This document shows positions 1 through 5,271 of a stretch of 5,324 nt of DNA, piece by piece. Positions within the stretch are counted from its first letter, which is position 1; each line of letters begins with the position of its first letter. The notes under the pieces were generated by a model, which had not been told where the DNA came from, did not search any database, and was given only the letters and a program-made list of their open reading frames with translations. Made by a program: the position numbers and the translations under genes. This stretch comes from Leptospiraceae bacterium (GTDB lineage: Bacteria; Spirochaetota; Leptospiria; Leptospirales; Leptospiraceae). The DNA lies in contig JAIXRB010000075.1 in the NCBI GenBank assembly GCA_027485405.1, forward strand, positions 1-5,324. The letters run 5' to 3'.

Positions 1-1
1 A

Positions 2-33
2 GCGATGAAGGCAAGACACCTTGCGTTCATCGC
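2..33. repeat. Hairpin repeat, copy 1
   Basis: This is a 14-nt arm at 2-15, a 4-nt loop (ACAC, 16-19) and a complementary arm at 20-33. Thirteen of 14 positions pair, and the single mismatch is G10 opposite G25. A second copy lies at 326-357 with the same architecture, the same G-G mismatch and nearly the same loop. The arm continues on its 3' side into GTTA in both copies. The element is too long and too well conserved between copies to be chance. It has no T-tract, so it is not a simple terminator. I read it as a dispersed structured repeat. Function is unknown. Confidence 0.75.
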
Positions 34-39
34 GTTAAA

Positions 40-237
40 CGATTGCGACCTCGTGCACGGATGCGCGAGGCGGTCGCAGGGATGGGCGGAGACCCACAAA
101 CAGGAAGTTTGTGGGTTGAACGCGAATCCCGTCGGTCACCCAGAGGTTGTTGGTAGTGTCGCAATCGCGCTATCAGACGTCCGTGCCTGAATGCGCGAGT
201 TCGGCCCTCCGTGGCCTCACTTTTGCGACATTACCAA
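40..237. repeat. Cluster of nested and competing inverted repeats
   Basis: Several inverted repeats overlap here. A perfect 10-bp pair joins 40-49 to 158-167. Inside it, a perfect 10-bp hairpin pairs 92-101 with 107-116 around a 5-nt loop, and GGGAT at 79-83 can pair with ATCCC at 126-130. A second long pair joins 150-164 to 223-237 (15 positions, one of them G-T). It uses bases 158-164, which also belong to the first pair, so the two structures exclude each other. GCACGG (55-60) is complementary to CCGTGC (181-186), and the 9-mer ATGCGCGAG is repeated at 61-69 and 191-199. GC content is clearly higher here than in the genes to the right. No credible reading frame explains it. It may be an untranslated structured RNA or a mobile repeat; function unknown. 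Confidence 0.6.
123..133 (+). repeat. tRNA T-arm-like 11-mer, forward copy
   Basis: CGAATCCCGTC here is the exact reverse complement of 289-299. It resembles the 3' half of a tRNA T loop and stem (CGAATCCC), and GGGTT at 114-118 precedes it, but GAACG is inserted where a tRNA would run straight on. No acceptor, D or anticodon arm can be folded around it, so this is not a tRNA gene. It may be a tRNA-derived fragment within the repeat cluster or a chance resemblance. Confidence 0.4.
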
Positions 238-288
238 AAACCCAAGTTAAGTAAGAATCGAAAAGATTAAAATCCTAAGAAAAGATAT

Positions 289-299
289 GACGGGATTCG
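289..299 (-). repeat. tRNA T-arm-like 11-mer, reverse copy
   Basis: The minus strand reads CGAATCCCGTC, preceded by CGGGCGTT. That is a T-arm pattern (CGGG, TTCGAAT, CCCG) with two extra bases (CG) before TTCGAAT. The stem CGGG/CCCG can form. No remaining tRNA arms are seen upstream on the minus strand, where the next element is hairpin copy 2. It is the opposite-orientation partner of 123-133. Confidence 0.4.
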
Positions 300-325
300 A
301 ACGCCCGAGACCGAGAGCAATCGTA

Positions 326-357
326 GCAATGAAGGCAAGAAACCTTGCGTTCATTGC
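326..357. repeat. Hairpin repeat, copy 2
   Basis: The second copy of the hairpin at 2-33 has arms 326-339 and 344-357 and loop AAAC (340-343). It differs from copy 1 at paired positions: GCGATG/CATCGC in copy 1 becomes GCAATG/CATTGC here, so a G-C pair has become an A-T pair on both sides. The internal G-G mismatch (G334 opposite G349) is kept. The arm is followed by GTTATCAGATG, a motif that recurs with two changes at 167-179. This copy is about 190 nt upstream of the broken hydroxylase gene and is not obviously part of any gene. Confidence 0.75.
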
Positions 358-544
358 GTTATCAGATGCCGCAGAGTCTCTTTCTGGTTCAAAATCGCAA
401 ATTTATAATCAAACGAAACTTTGAATCGCACAACAAAACAGCGAAAGAACGTTATGCCTAATTTTTGAGTAAGTATTCACAAGTTTTCCATGGTCAAATG
501 ATTGTATCGACTGGAGGTAGATCGGGGAAACAGTTTTAGAAATT

Positions 545-1251
545 GTGAGCGTATGGATTTTGGATTTAGGTGTATATTTTTTATTGTACTTCGTTATGGC
601 TGGTTTAGCATTTTTCGTCTTATGGAAATACTATTCTGAAATTTTTCAACCGCGTCGAATTCAGTCCAAGCCCAAGATGTATCCATCTATTTCAGGCAGA
701 AAATGGGATATACTCTTATATATTCCGAGTTCAGTGATTATGGTATGGCTTACTTTTTTGTTTCGATCTTTTCGATGTTTCTCGTCCATGATACTTACTT
801 TTATTGGACTCATAGGGTTATGCATCATAAGAGTATTTTCAAATATGTACATAAAGTACACCATGAATCCATAGATACAACACCTTACACAGCTTTTTCT
901 TTTCATCCGATAGAATCTTTCGTTGAGTATAGTATTAGTTTTGTTTTAGTCTTTCTCATTCCGAGTCACATGTTGGGTCTTATCATTTTTCAAATTTTAA
1001 GTACTTTATACAATGTGATCGGACACATGGGCTATTAACTCTATCCGGCGAATTGGTATCGCATTCCATTGTTAAAATATAAGACTCCTTCGACGCACCA
1101 TAATCTGCATCATTCTAAGTTCAATGGAAATTACGGGCTTTATTTCACTTGGTGGGATAGATGGATGGGAACGGAATTTCCAGAGACAAGAGAACGATTT
1201 GAAGAAATTGCGAAGCGGCCTTTACAAATCAAATCAGTTTTAAGCGCTTAA
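545..1251 (+). pseudogene. Fatty acid hydroxylase / sterol desaturase family, broken
   Basis: An intact protein would be a membrane di-iron oxygenase of the FA_hydroxylase superfamily, acting on lipid or sterol-like chains; the substrate cannot be told. The 5' part reads from GTG 545 in frame 2 as a hydrophobic N terminus, through MYPSISGRKWD near 704-709. The family-like sequence then continues in frame 1 from about 706 (GYTLIYSEFSDYG). All histidine motifs are present in frame 1: HDTYFYWTHRVMHH, HKVHHES, FHPIE, GHMGY and THHNLHHSKFNGNYG, followed by WDRWMGT. Two lesions are visible. About 25 expected residues are missing at the frame change near 700-735, suggesting a deletion whose length is 1 mod 3. 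An in-frame TAA at 1036-1038 sits where the family has Glu in GYELYP, so GAA to TAA is likely. The GTG start is uncertain; GGAGG at 513-517 is 27 nt upstream, too far for an ordinary site. Coding continues to TAA 1249-1251. Confidence 0.85.
1036..1038 (+). other. In-frame nonsense codon in the hydroxylase pseudogene
   Basis: The codons around it read GHMGY-stop-LYPANWYRIPLLKYKTPSTHHNLHH without any frame change. The family usually has GYE(L/I)(F/Y)P here, so one G-to-T change explains the stop. It removes the last conserved histidine cluster. Confidence 0.8.
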
Positions 1252-1263
1252 AAACTAGCAGGG

Positions 1264-1501
1264 ATGCGAGATCTTGAGATGAAACTACTAAAAATAAATT
1301 TCTCACTGGTGGATATCAGCTTTCTCTTCCCTTGCCTCGGGTCTTATGGCAATTTCGTTTTGGGCTTTCCAAGGATTGTTCGACCTTTCGTGGTGGTTGC
1401 CCAATCTCTATTTGATGCTCTATCCGATTCTGATGCTCGTCTTTTTGTTCAAACTTGTCTTCGGGATTTCAACCGACAATATTCTCGTTAAGTTCAAGTG
1501 A
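1264..1501 (+). pseudogene. Small membrane protein gene, frameshifted
   Basis: From about 1298 to TGA 1499-1501, frame 2 reads as a protein-like, strongly hydrophobic sequence (SHWWISAFSSLASGLMAISFWAFQGLFD, then SWWLPNLYLMLYPILMLVFLFKLVFG and a short polar tail STDNILVKFK). It would make two or three membrane helices. Frame 2 has a stop at 1295-1297, but frame 1 just upstream offers ATG at 1264 and 1279 (MKLLKI). Removing one base near 1296-1300 joins the two into a single 73-residue protein starting at 1279. I read this as a one-base insertion in an A/T-rich run. Alternatively the real product could start at ATG 1346 (51 residues), although no good ribosome site precedes it. I do not recognise the family. 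It follows the broken hydroxylase by a few bases and may once have been co-transcribed with it. Confidence 0.45.
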
Positions 1502-1559
1502 ATATTTTTCTTCTCGAACAAAAATCTCTAAAACCCAAATACCTCTTTTGTGCTAATGA

Positions 1560-1703
1560 TTAGTCCAGGAAACACTTGGCTTTCTAACTCAACTCCCTGA
1601 CGCTTTGACCAAGTTTCCTTGTTTTCGTTCGACCAGAAAATTGGATGACAAATGGTTGATCGCGTTGCTTAAAGTATTGCTGGCTTTTTCTTTGGGGAGG
1701 TGA
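1560..1703 (+). pseudogene. Possible gene fragment, no start codon
   Basis: Frame 3 is open for 47 codons and ends at TGA 1701-1703. The translation (…LGFLTQLPDALTKFPCFRSTR, then KLDDKWLIALLKVLLAF) has a balanced, protein-like composition, but it begins right after stops at 1554-1559 and has no ATG. It could be the C-terminal scrap of a lost gene or an accident. The rest of 1502-1778 shows no gene. GGGGAGGTGA at 1694-1703 looks like a ribosome site, but no start codon with an open frame follows it. Confidence 0.2.
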
Positions 1704-1778
1704 AAAAATTCTCGATAAATCAAAGAATAGGTTTTAAGTCGAAAAGAATAGCAGTATCCATTTTGAAATTACAGAACA

Positions 1779-2198
1779 ATGATAAATTACGATAAGTTAA
1801 AGAACTCTCTGAAACGTTTGGAAGAACAACACGAGAATTATCTTCGCATTGGTGAGAAAGAGGGCTTCTCAACACTAGATAAGGAGGCTATCAAAGAGTC
1901 AGTTATCCAAAGGTTTGAAACAAGTTATGATACCCTATGGAAGCATTTAAAGAAACATTTGGAAGAGGTGGTCGGGATTCCCGAGGTTCCAAATGGTCCG
2001 AAACCTATTTTTAGGATGGCTAACGAAAATAACTTGCTTGATGATATCGAAAAATGGTTTGTTTATGCCCAGGCAAGAATTGACACCTCACATGACTATA
2101 GCGAAGAGAAATCTAAAATAGTTTTAGAAAAAATTAGTGATTATTTAAAAGACTCTATACTACTTTTTGAAACTATTTCAAATGAAAAATGGCAATGA
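1779..2198 (+). CDS. hepT: HEPN-domain toxin of a type VII toxin-antitoxin pair
   Basis: This 139-residue, mostly helical protein fits the HI0074-like 'nucleotidyltransferase substrate-binding' branch of the HEPN superfamily. The diagnostic R-X4-H-X-Y motif is present as RIDTSHDY: R100, H105, Y107. In characterised HepT proteins the Arg and His form an RNase site, and the Tyr is the residue that the partner MntA modifies with AMP to silence the toxin. Other family-like stretches are YDTLWKHLKKHLEE (about 50-63) and NNLLDDIEKWFVYAQAR (84-100). The length is usual for the family and the gene is intact. ATG 1779 is the only reasonable start because an in-frame TGA lies just upstream; the ribosome site is weak. 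The stop overlaps the next gene, so the two are translated as a pair. Toxin activity is inferred from motifs only. Confidence 0.85.
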   Translation: MINYDKLKNSLKRLEEQHENYLRIGEKEGFSTLDKEAIKESVIQRFETSYDTLWKHLKKHLEEVVGIPEVPNGPKPIFRMANENNLLDDIEKWFVYAQARIDTSHDYSEEKSKIVLEKISDYLKDSILLFETISNEKWQ

Positions 2199-2539
2199 GT
2201 AAGAAGGAAATTATGGAATCCGCAATCGATATACCTTCCAACTATCTAGTGCTTGTTAAGTCCATTTTAGAAAATTTCTTACCAGGTGTGGAAGTTTGGG
2301 CCTATGGATCCAGAGTGAAAGGCAAAGCTAAGAAAAGCTCTGACCTGGATCTAGTTGTGTTTGGGGATACTGCTAATCAAATGGGAAATTTGAAAATAGC
2401 ATTTGAGGAAAGTGATCTTCCATTTCGAGTGGATGTTTTGAATTGGAATGAAATTCCTGAGTCTTTTCGCGAAACGATACGGGAAAAGTATATTGTTATA
2501 CAAAGTTCTGGCCAGGAAAAACCTTCTCATACGCGTTGA
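2189..2539 (+). CDS. mntA: MNT-type nucleotidyltransferase antitoxin
   Basis: This is a minimal nucleotidyltransferase of the DNA polymerase beta fold. The active-site signature GSX10DXD is complete: G40, S41, D52 and D54 within WAYGSRVKGKAKKSSDLDLVVF. The third metal-binding Asp is D82 in FRVDVLNW. At 116 residues it is the usual size for the MNT family. In characterised HepT/MntA pairs this enzyme transfers AMP to the toxin tyrosine and neutralises it. The start is either ATG 2189 (MAMSKKE) or ATG 2195, which overlaps the toxin stop as ATGA (2195-2198); the second is the more typical coupled arrangement and costs two residues. The gene ends 6 nt before the convergent acyltransferase stop, with no terminator hairpin visible between them, so transcripts from the two sides may collide. 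Confidence 0.88.
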   Translation: MAMSKKEIMESAIDIPSNYLVLVKSILENFLPGVEVWAYGSRVKGKAKKSSDLDLVVFGDTANQMGNLKIAFEESDLPFRVDVLNWNEIPESFRETIREKYIVIQSSGQEKPSHTR

Positions 2540-2545
2540 CGTAAA

Positions 2546-3313
2546 TCAGATTCTTTCCAAGTTTTCAAGCTCTTTCTTCTTTGATTTCATTAAATTCATC
2601 GCGCTATTTAAAAAAGATTCAAAATCATTAAAATCTTGTGCTTTGACAGTCCCGCAGAACACAAAATAAATATTCTTCAGTTTCCTTAAATGAGCGTACT
2701 CAGGTAAATTAGAATAGCCCATCATCCCACTTACAACAAACACATCTAAGTCAATCTGATATTTGTAAGCAATTTTCATAACACCTGTTTGGAAGGACCG
2801 AATTTCTTCAGTGAAAGTTCTCTCGCCTTCAGGATAAAGGAATATTGACCTAGTCTTAAGAACATTTAGGACTTTCGTTTTGAAATCTCTAAAATTTGGC
2901 TTTCTCTCAGAGTATATAACGGCTTCTACAATTTTGGAATGCATCATTAGAGGGACAATTTTATATCTTTGGATAATGTCCCCACCTAAGTAGGATAATT
3001 TTATAGCTTTTTCTCCGGATAGGTATGGCAATGAAACGATCAGTGGAACTTCCAAGGCATTCGTATGATTGCAGATTAAAAAGCGATTCTGATTTCTTGG
3101 ATTCCAATTGCCTGCTTTAAACTCTAGTTTTCGACCCGTAAGGAAGATAAAAGAACGTAGCCAAAAATAGGCGAGATGGTTATTGATTCGATTGGAAGCC
3201 TCGTCGAATTTTGCTATTTTTAGTAGATAAGACAAGATCAGACCAATGGGAAAATTCAAGAATAGAACAGGAATGGAATAGCATAGTATTACTGATAATT
3301 TCAGTTTGTTCAT
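2546..3313 (-). CDS. PlsC-like lysophospholipid acyltransferase family protein
   Basis: This 255-residue protein belongs to the LPLAT (PlsC/AGPAT) superfamily, which transfers acyl chains to lysophosphatidic acid or similar acceptors at the inner membrane. A hydrophobic N-terminal segment (about 6-33) anchors it. Motif I reads NHTNALE (N82, H83, E88), that is NHX4E rather than the common NHX4D. Motif III is YPEGERT (Y160, E162, G163, R165), followed by FQTGVMKIA, and a hydrophobic strand VFVVSG (191-196) takes the place of the usual VPV block. ATG at 3313 (minus) is supported by AAGAGG about 14 nt upstream (complement of 3328-3333), a slightly long spacing. The length is normal and no lesion is seen. 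The acceptor cannot be told. The Glu variant occurs in distant branches of the superfamily, so it may not be a true PlsC. Confidence 0.8.
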   Translation of the reverse strand: MNKLKLSVILCYSIPVLFLNFPIGLILSYLLKIAKFDEASNRINNHLAYFWLRSFIFLTGRKLEFKAGNWNPRNQNRFLICNHTNALEVPLIVSLPYLSGEKAIKLSYLGGDIIQRYKIVPLMMHSKIVEAVIYSERKPNFRDFKTKVLNVLKTRSIFLYPEGERTFTEEIRSFQTGVMKIAYKYQIDLDVFVVSGMMGYSNLPEYAHLRKLKNIYFVFCGTVKAQDFNDFESFLNSAMNLMKSKKKELENLERI

Positions 3314-3439
3314 GGGTTTCGAGTTTTCCTCTTAACTCAATTTCGTGCAAGTATTGAGAACAAATCAATCTTTTTGAAAAATCGTATCGGAATTAAGTTG
3401 CTCTCAAATCAGAATTACCACCGCATATACTAAGACGGA

Positions 3440-3577
3440 ATGTCGATTCGCATGGAATCATTACCTAAATCCATTGACCAATTTCTAAAGCTTCTTTTTC
3501 CAAAAACAAAAAGATATTGTGACTTGGTTTTCTCCCAATGGCGAGATATCTACTTCGATAAGATCTTTGATCACTAG
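3440..3577 (+). CDS. Possible small ORF, unknown
   Basis: This 45-codon frame begins at ATG 3440, or at ATG 3452 (41 codons), and ends at TAG 3575-3577. The product is polar and aromatic-rich (SLPKSIDQFLKLLFPKTKR, then YCDLVFSQWRDIYFDKIFDH), with no membrane helix and no motif I recognise. ATG 3440 has only AAGACGGA directly before it, too close for a good ribosome site. It lies in the divergent gap between the acyltransferase and the AraC-type gene, where an upstream leader peptide or a gene remnant are both possible. The composition looks more like protein than chance, but the evidence is thin. Confidence 0.25.
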   Translation: MSIRMESLPKSIDQFLKLLFPKTKRYCDLVFSQWRDIYFDKIFDH

Positions 3578-3590
3578 GCTATAACTAACT

Positions 3591-4662
3591 TTGTTCGATT
3601 TTTCTATCTTTGATTTTTCCGTTCTGGGGTTTGGAGGATTATTCTGTCTTGTTTGGGCGGTAGGTCTCTCTTTGCAGTTGCCCGCCAAAACAAAACTAGT
3701 TGGCGTTCTTTTCGTAGGAACATCGGGCCTGCGCTTACTCTGGGAATGCTTTACTTTGAGTGGTTTGGCTTTCCAATTCCCTGAATTCTATGCCATCCCA
3801 ATTCCTTTTCTCTATTTGATTGGCCCGTCCATTTTGCATTATTATGAACGTCTAAGCGGGGCAGACACCTGGAAATGGAATTTTTTTCATTTCATTCCTG
3901 CCTTGCTCAGTTTGTTTCCATTATTGTATTGGTTTAGTTTTTCAGGGGAGTTGAAGGGCTCCGCCATAGTTTCCATATTAAGTGGAAACTGGAGTTTTCC
4001 AATTAGCTTTTTTATAGCATGGGTAATTGGTCCAAAAGTTTCCATTTTAATCTATTCGATTCTTATTTCCTCGAGAAGGTCAGGAGAGGGAGCATTGGCA
4101 GTTCAGCTATTGCCAGACAATATTCGCTTCTTTTCTCTAATACTATTGGGCTATATTTTTGTTATGATTTTTTCAGATATAATTGGTTATGTGGTAGGAT
4201 TAAAACTCCTATACAGATACAGTGCTTGGTCCCATTCCATTGCCGCGATACTAGTTTATTTATACTCAAAACACAATCCACAGTCGATGTTAGAGATTTC
4301 TGGTGCGATTCAAACTGCTCGGTATTCCCAATCTAAATTGGTTAGTATCGACTCCTTAGAAGCTATACAAAAGCTAAATGATTTGATGAGTAAGGAATCG
4401 TACTACGCAGATGAGGATTTGAGGCTTTCGACATTGGCTCAGGCTATGAAGATAACGCCTCACCAACTTTCTGAGTTGGTAAATGTTCATTTCAAAATGA
4501 GCTTTATCCATAGCGTATGCTGTCGGATTCAATTCAAAATCTGCCTTTAACCGAGTCTTTCGGCAATTCCTTCGCAATTCTCCTCGGGAATACAAAAGAA
4601 ATCCTATCGCCTTCTCGAAGGAAAAATCACAGCTCCTAGAAAAATTACATCCTAAGTTATAG
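3591..4662 (+). pseudogene. Membrane-anchored AraC-family regulator, HTH broken
   Basis: The N-terminal ~220 residues contain about seven hydrophobic helices, with landmarks such as IPFLYLIGPSILHYYERLSG. A linker and the first helix-turn-helix follow (LRLSTLAQAMKITPHQLSELVNVHFKMSF, about 277-305). This is the 7TM plus AraC-type DNA-binding layout of membrane-bound regulators. After MSF (codon ending 4505) the frame runs into a meaningless 14-residue tail and stops at 4548-4550. Frame 1 from 4504 instead reads LSIAYAVGFNSKSAFNRVF, then RQFLRNSPREYKRN, the second helix-turn-helix, ending at TAG 4660-4662. About 25 residues of the connecting helix (the usual FINxYRIxEAKxLL region) are missing, so an out-of-frame deletion of length 2 mod 3 is inferred near 4503-4509. 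The product would sit in the membrane but could not bind DNA properly. The start is TTG 3591, just after an in-frame TAA; the ribosome site is weak, so the start is uncertain. Confidence 0.85.
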
Positions 4663-4717
4663 ATCAGGTCGATTCATTTTTCTCCTTCCTGTAGAATGAA
4701 AAGAAACGGAGGCAAAA

Positions 4718-5155
4718 ATGAGTGCGTTAAATTTGTGTTATCTTTCTGCAGGAACCTACTTTTTAGTAGGTCTCTTATGCGGAATTTGGAAATATGTGGG
4801 GATTGTAAAATCGGAGAAGGGAGTAGCCCATGAATACATCAGTATCTTACATAGAGCTTCTTTGCTATACAGCTTTGCTTGTATCCTACTCGGAAAGTTT
4901 GCGGAATTGAGCAGTTTACCAGAAGAAGTCAATTTCTATGCGGCTCTCTCGGCGATTGTATTCTTTGGTTTTGCTCAGGCAACCTATCTTATCCATGCAT
5001 TGCTCAAAGATACTGACAACCAGTTTGCGAAACCCTACCAGTTGGGCAATTGGTTTTACCCATCGTTTCTACTACATGTTTCGATGGTTCTTTTAATCGT
5101 CGGGGAAGTCGGGGGATTCTTGGTTCTTTTCTGGGGATTTGTTCGTATTCTATAA
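4718..5155 (+). CDS. Four-helix integral membrane protein, unknown function
   Basis: This 145-residue protein has four predicted membrane segments at about 8-27, 43-63, 73-93 and 115-142. ATG 4718 is well supported: GGAGG at 4708-4712 with 5-nt spacing, the best ribosome site in the window. Notable residues are two histidines near membrane faces (H38 and H45, in AHEYISILHRASLLYSF), H93 in YLIHALLKD and H120. Helix 2 has a conserved-looking LLGKFAELS end. The size and four-helix plan distantly recall HabA/HabB-type hydroxylaminobenzene mutases, but I see no decisive motif and do not assign that function. The gene is intact, seems to be transcribed alone, and is followed after 20 nt by a hairpin. 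Confidence 0.8.
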   Translation: MSALNLCYLSAGTYFLVGLLCGIWKYVGIVKSEKGVAHEYISILHRASLLYSFACILLGKFAELSSLPEEVNFYAALSAIVFFGFAQATYLIHALLKDTDNQFAKPYQLGNWFYPSFLLHVSMVLLIVGEVGGFLVLFWGFVRIL

Positions 5156-5175
5156 AAGCGAAAAAAAAACGAGAA

Positions 5176-5207
5176 AAATGCACCAATTTTGAATAATCGG
5201 TGCATTT
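5176..5207. terminator. Likely bidirectional terminator hairpin
   Basis: Arms 5176-5188 and 5195-5207 pair over 13 positions with one A-C mismatch around a 6-nt loop (TTGAAT). It stands 20 nt after the stop of the four-helix protein. On the plus strand only TTT follows, which is a weak tail. On the minus strand the stem is followed by TTTTTCTCG and then nine T's (complement of 5161-5177), a good termination signal for a gene entering from the right. It probably serves both directions, more strongly the minus one. Confidence 0.6.
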
Positions 5208-5232
5208 GTAAATCCGAAACGGGCCTTATTTT

Positions 5233-5271
5233 GCGAACAAACTCTGCGTTATGATGGTTATGTTCGTTCGC
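5233..5271 (-). repeat. Imperfect inverted repeat
   Basis: Arms 5233-5242 and 5262-5271 match over 10 positions with one A-C mismatch on the plus strand, which becomes an allowed G-U pair in a minus-strand RNA. The loop is 19 nt. No T-tract follows on the minus side (it continues AAAATAAGG), so it is not a classic terminator. It may be part of the 3' untranslated region of a minus-strand gene. Confidence 0.35.

Noticed and set aside
5..190. 61-codon ORF on the plus strand
   Set aside because: It runs through the hairpins and inverted repeats, has no ribosome site and reads as non-protein-like sequence.
280..325. tRNA gene on the minus strand
   Set aside because: Only a distorted T-arm is present; no acceptor stem, anticodon arm or D arm can be assembled.
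33..457. Integron attC-like sites (CGTTA at 33-40, 356-362 and 449-456; a toxin-antitoxin pair nearby fits a cassette)
   Set aside because: The required upstream partner boxes (GTTTAAC, TGATAAC, GCATAAC) are not found at attC distance for the two sites whose upstream lies within the window, and there is no integrase or cassette spacing. The upstream side of the first site is outside the window.
703..874. Continuation of frame 2 in the hydroxylase (DILLYIPSSVIMVWLTF and onward)
   Set aside because: It resembles the family for a few residues only. Frame 1 over the same bases leads directly into the catalytic histidine motif, so frame 1 is the real one.
1264..1491. 75-codon frame 1 ORF as a real protein
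   Set aside because: After MKLLKI its composition is that of a shadow; frame 2 over the same bases gives a coherent membrane protein.
1694..1703. GGGGAGGTGA as a ribosome binding site
   Set aside because: No start codon with a meaningful open frame follows at a suitable distance; the HEPN gene begins 75 nt later.
4374..4595. 73-codon minus-strand ORF
   Set aside because: It lies antisense to the helix-turn-helix region of the regulator and has no family resemblance or ribosome site.
4692..4697. TAGAAT as a -10 promoter box for the four-helix membrane protein
   Set aside because: The -10 match is fair, but no convincing -35 box lies 16-18 nt upstream, and the start would leave an unusually short leader.
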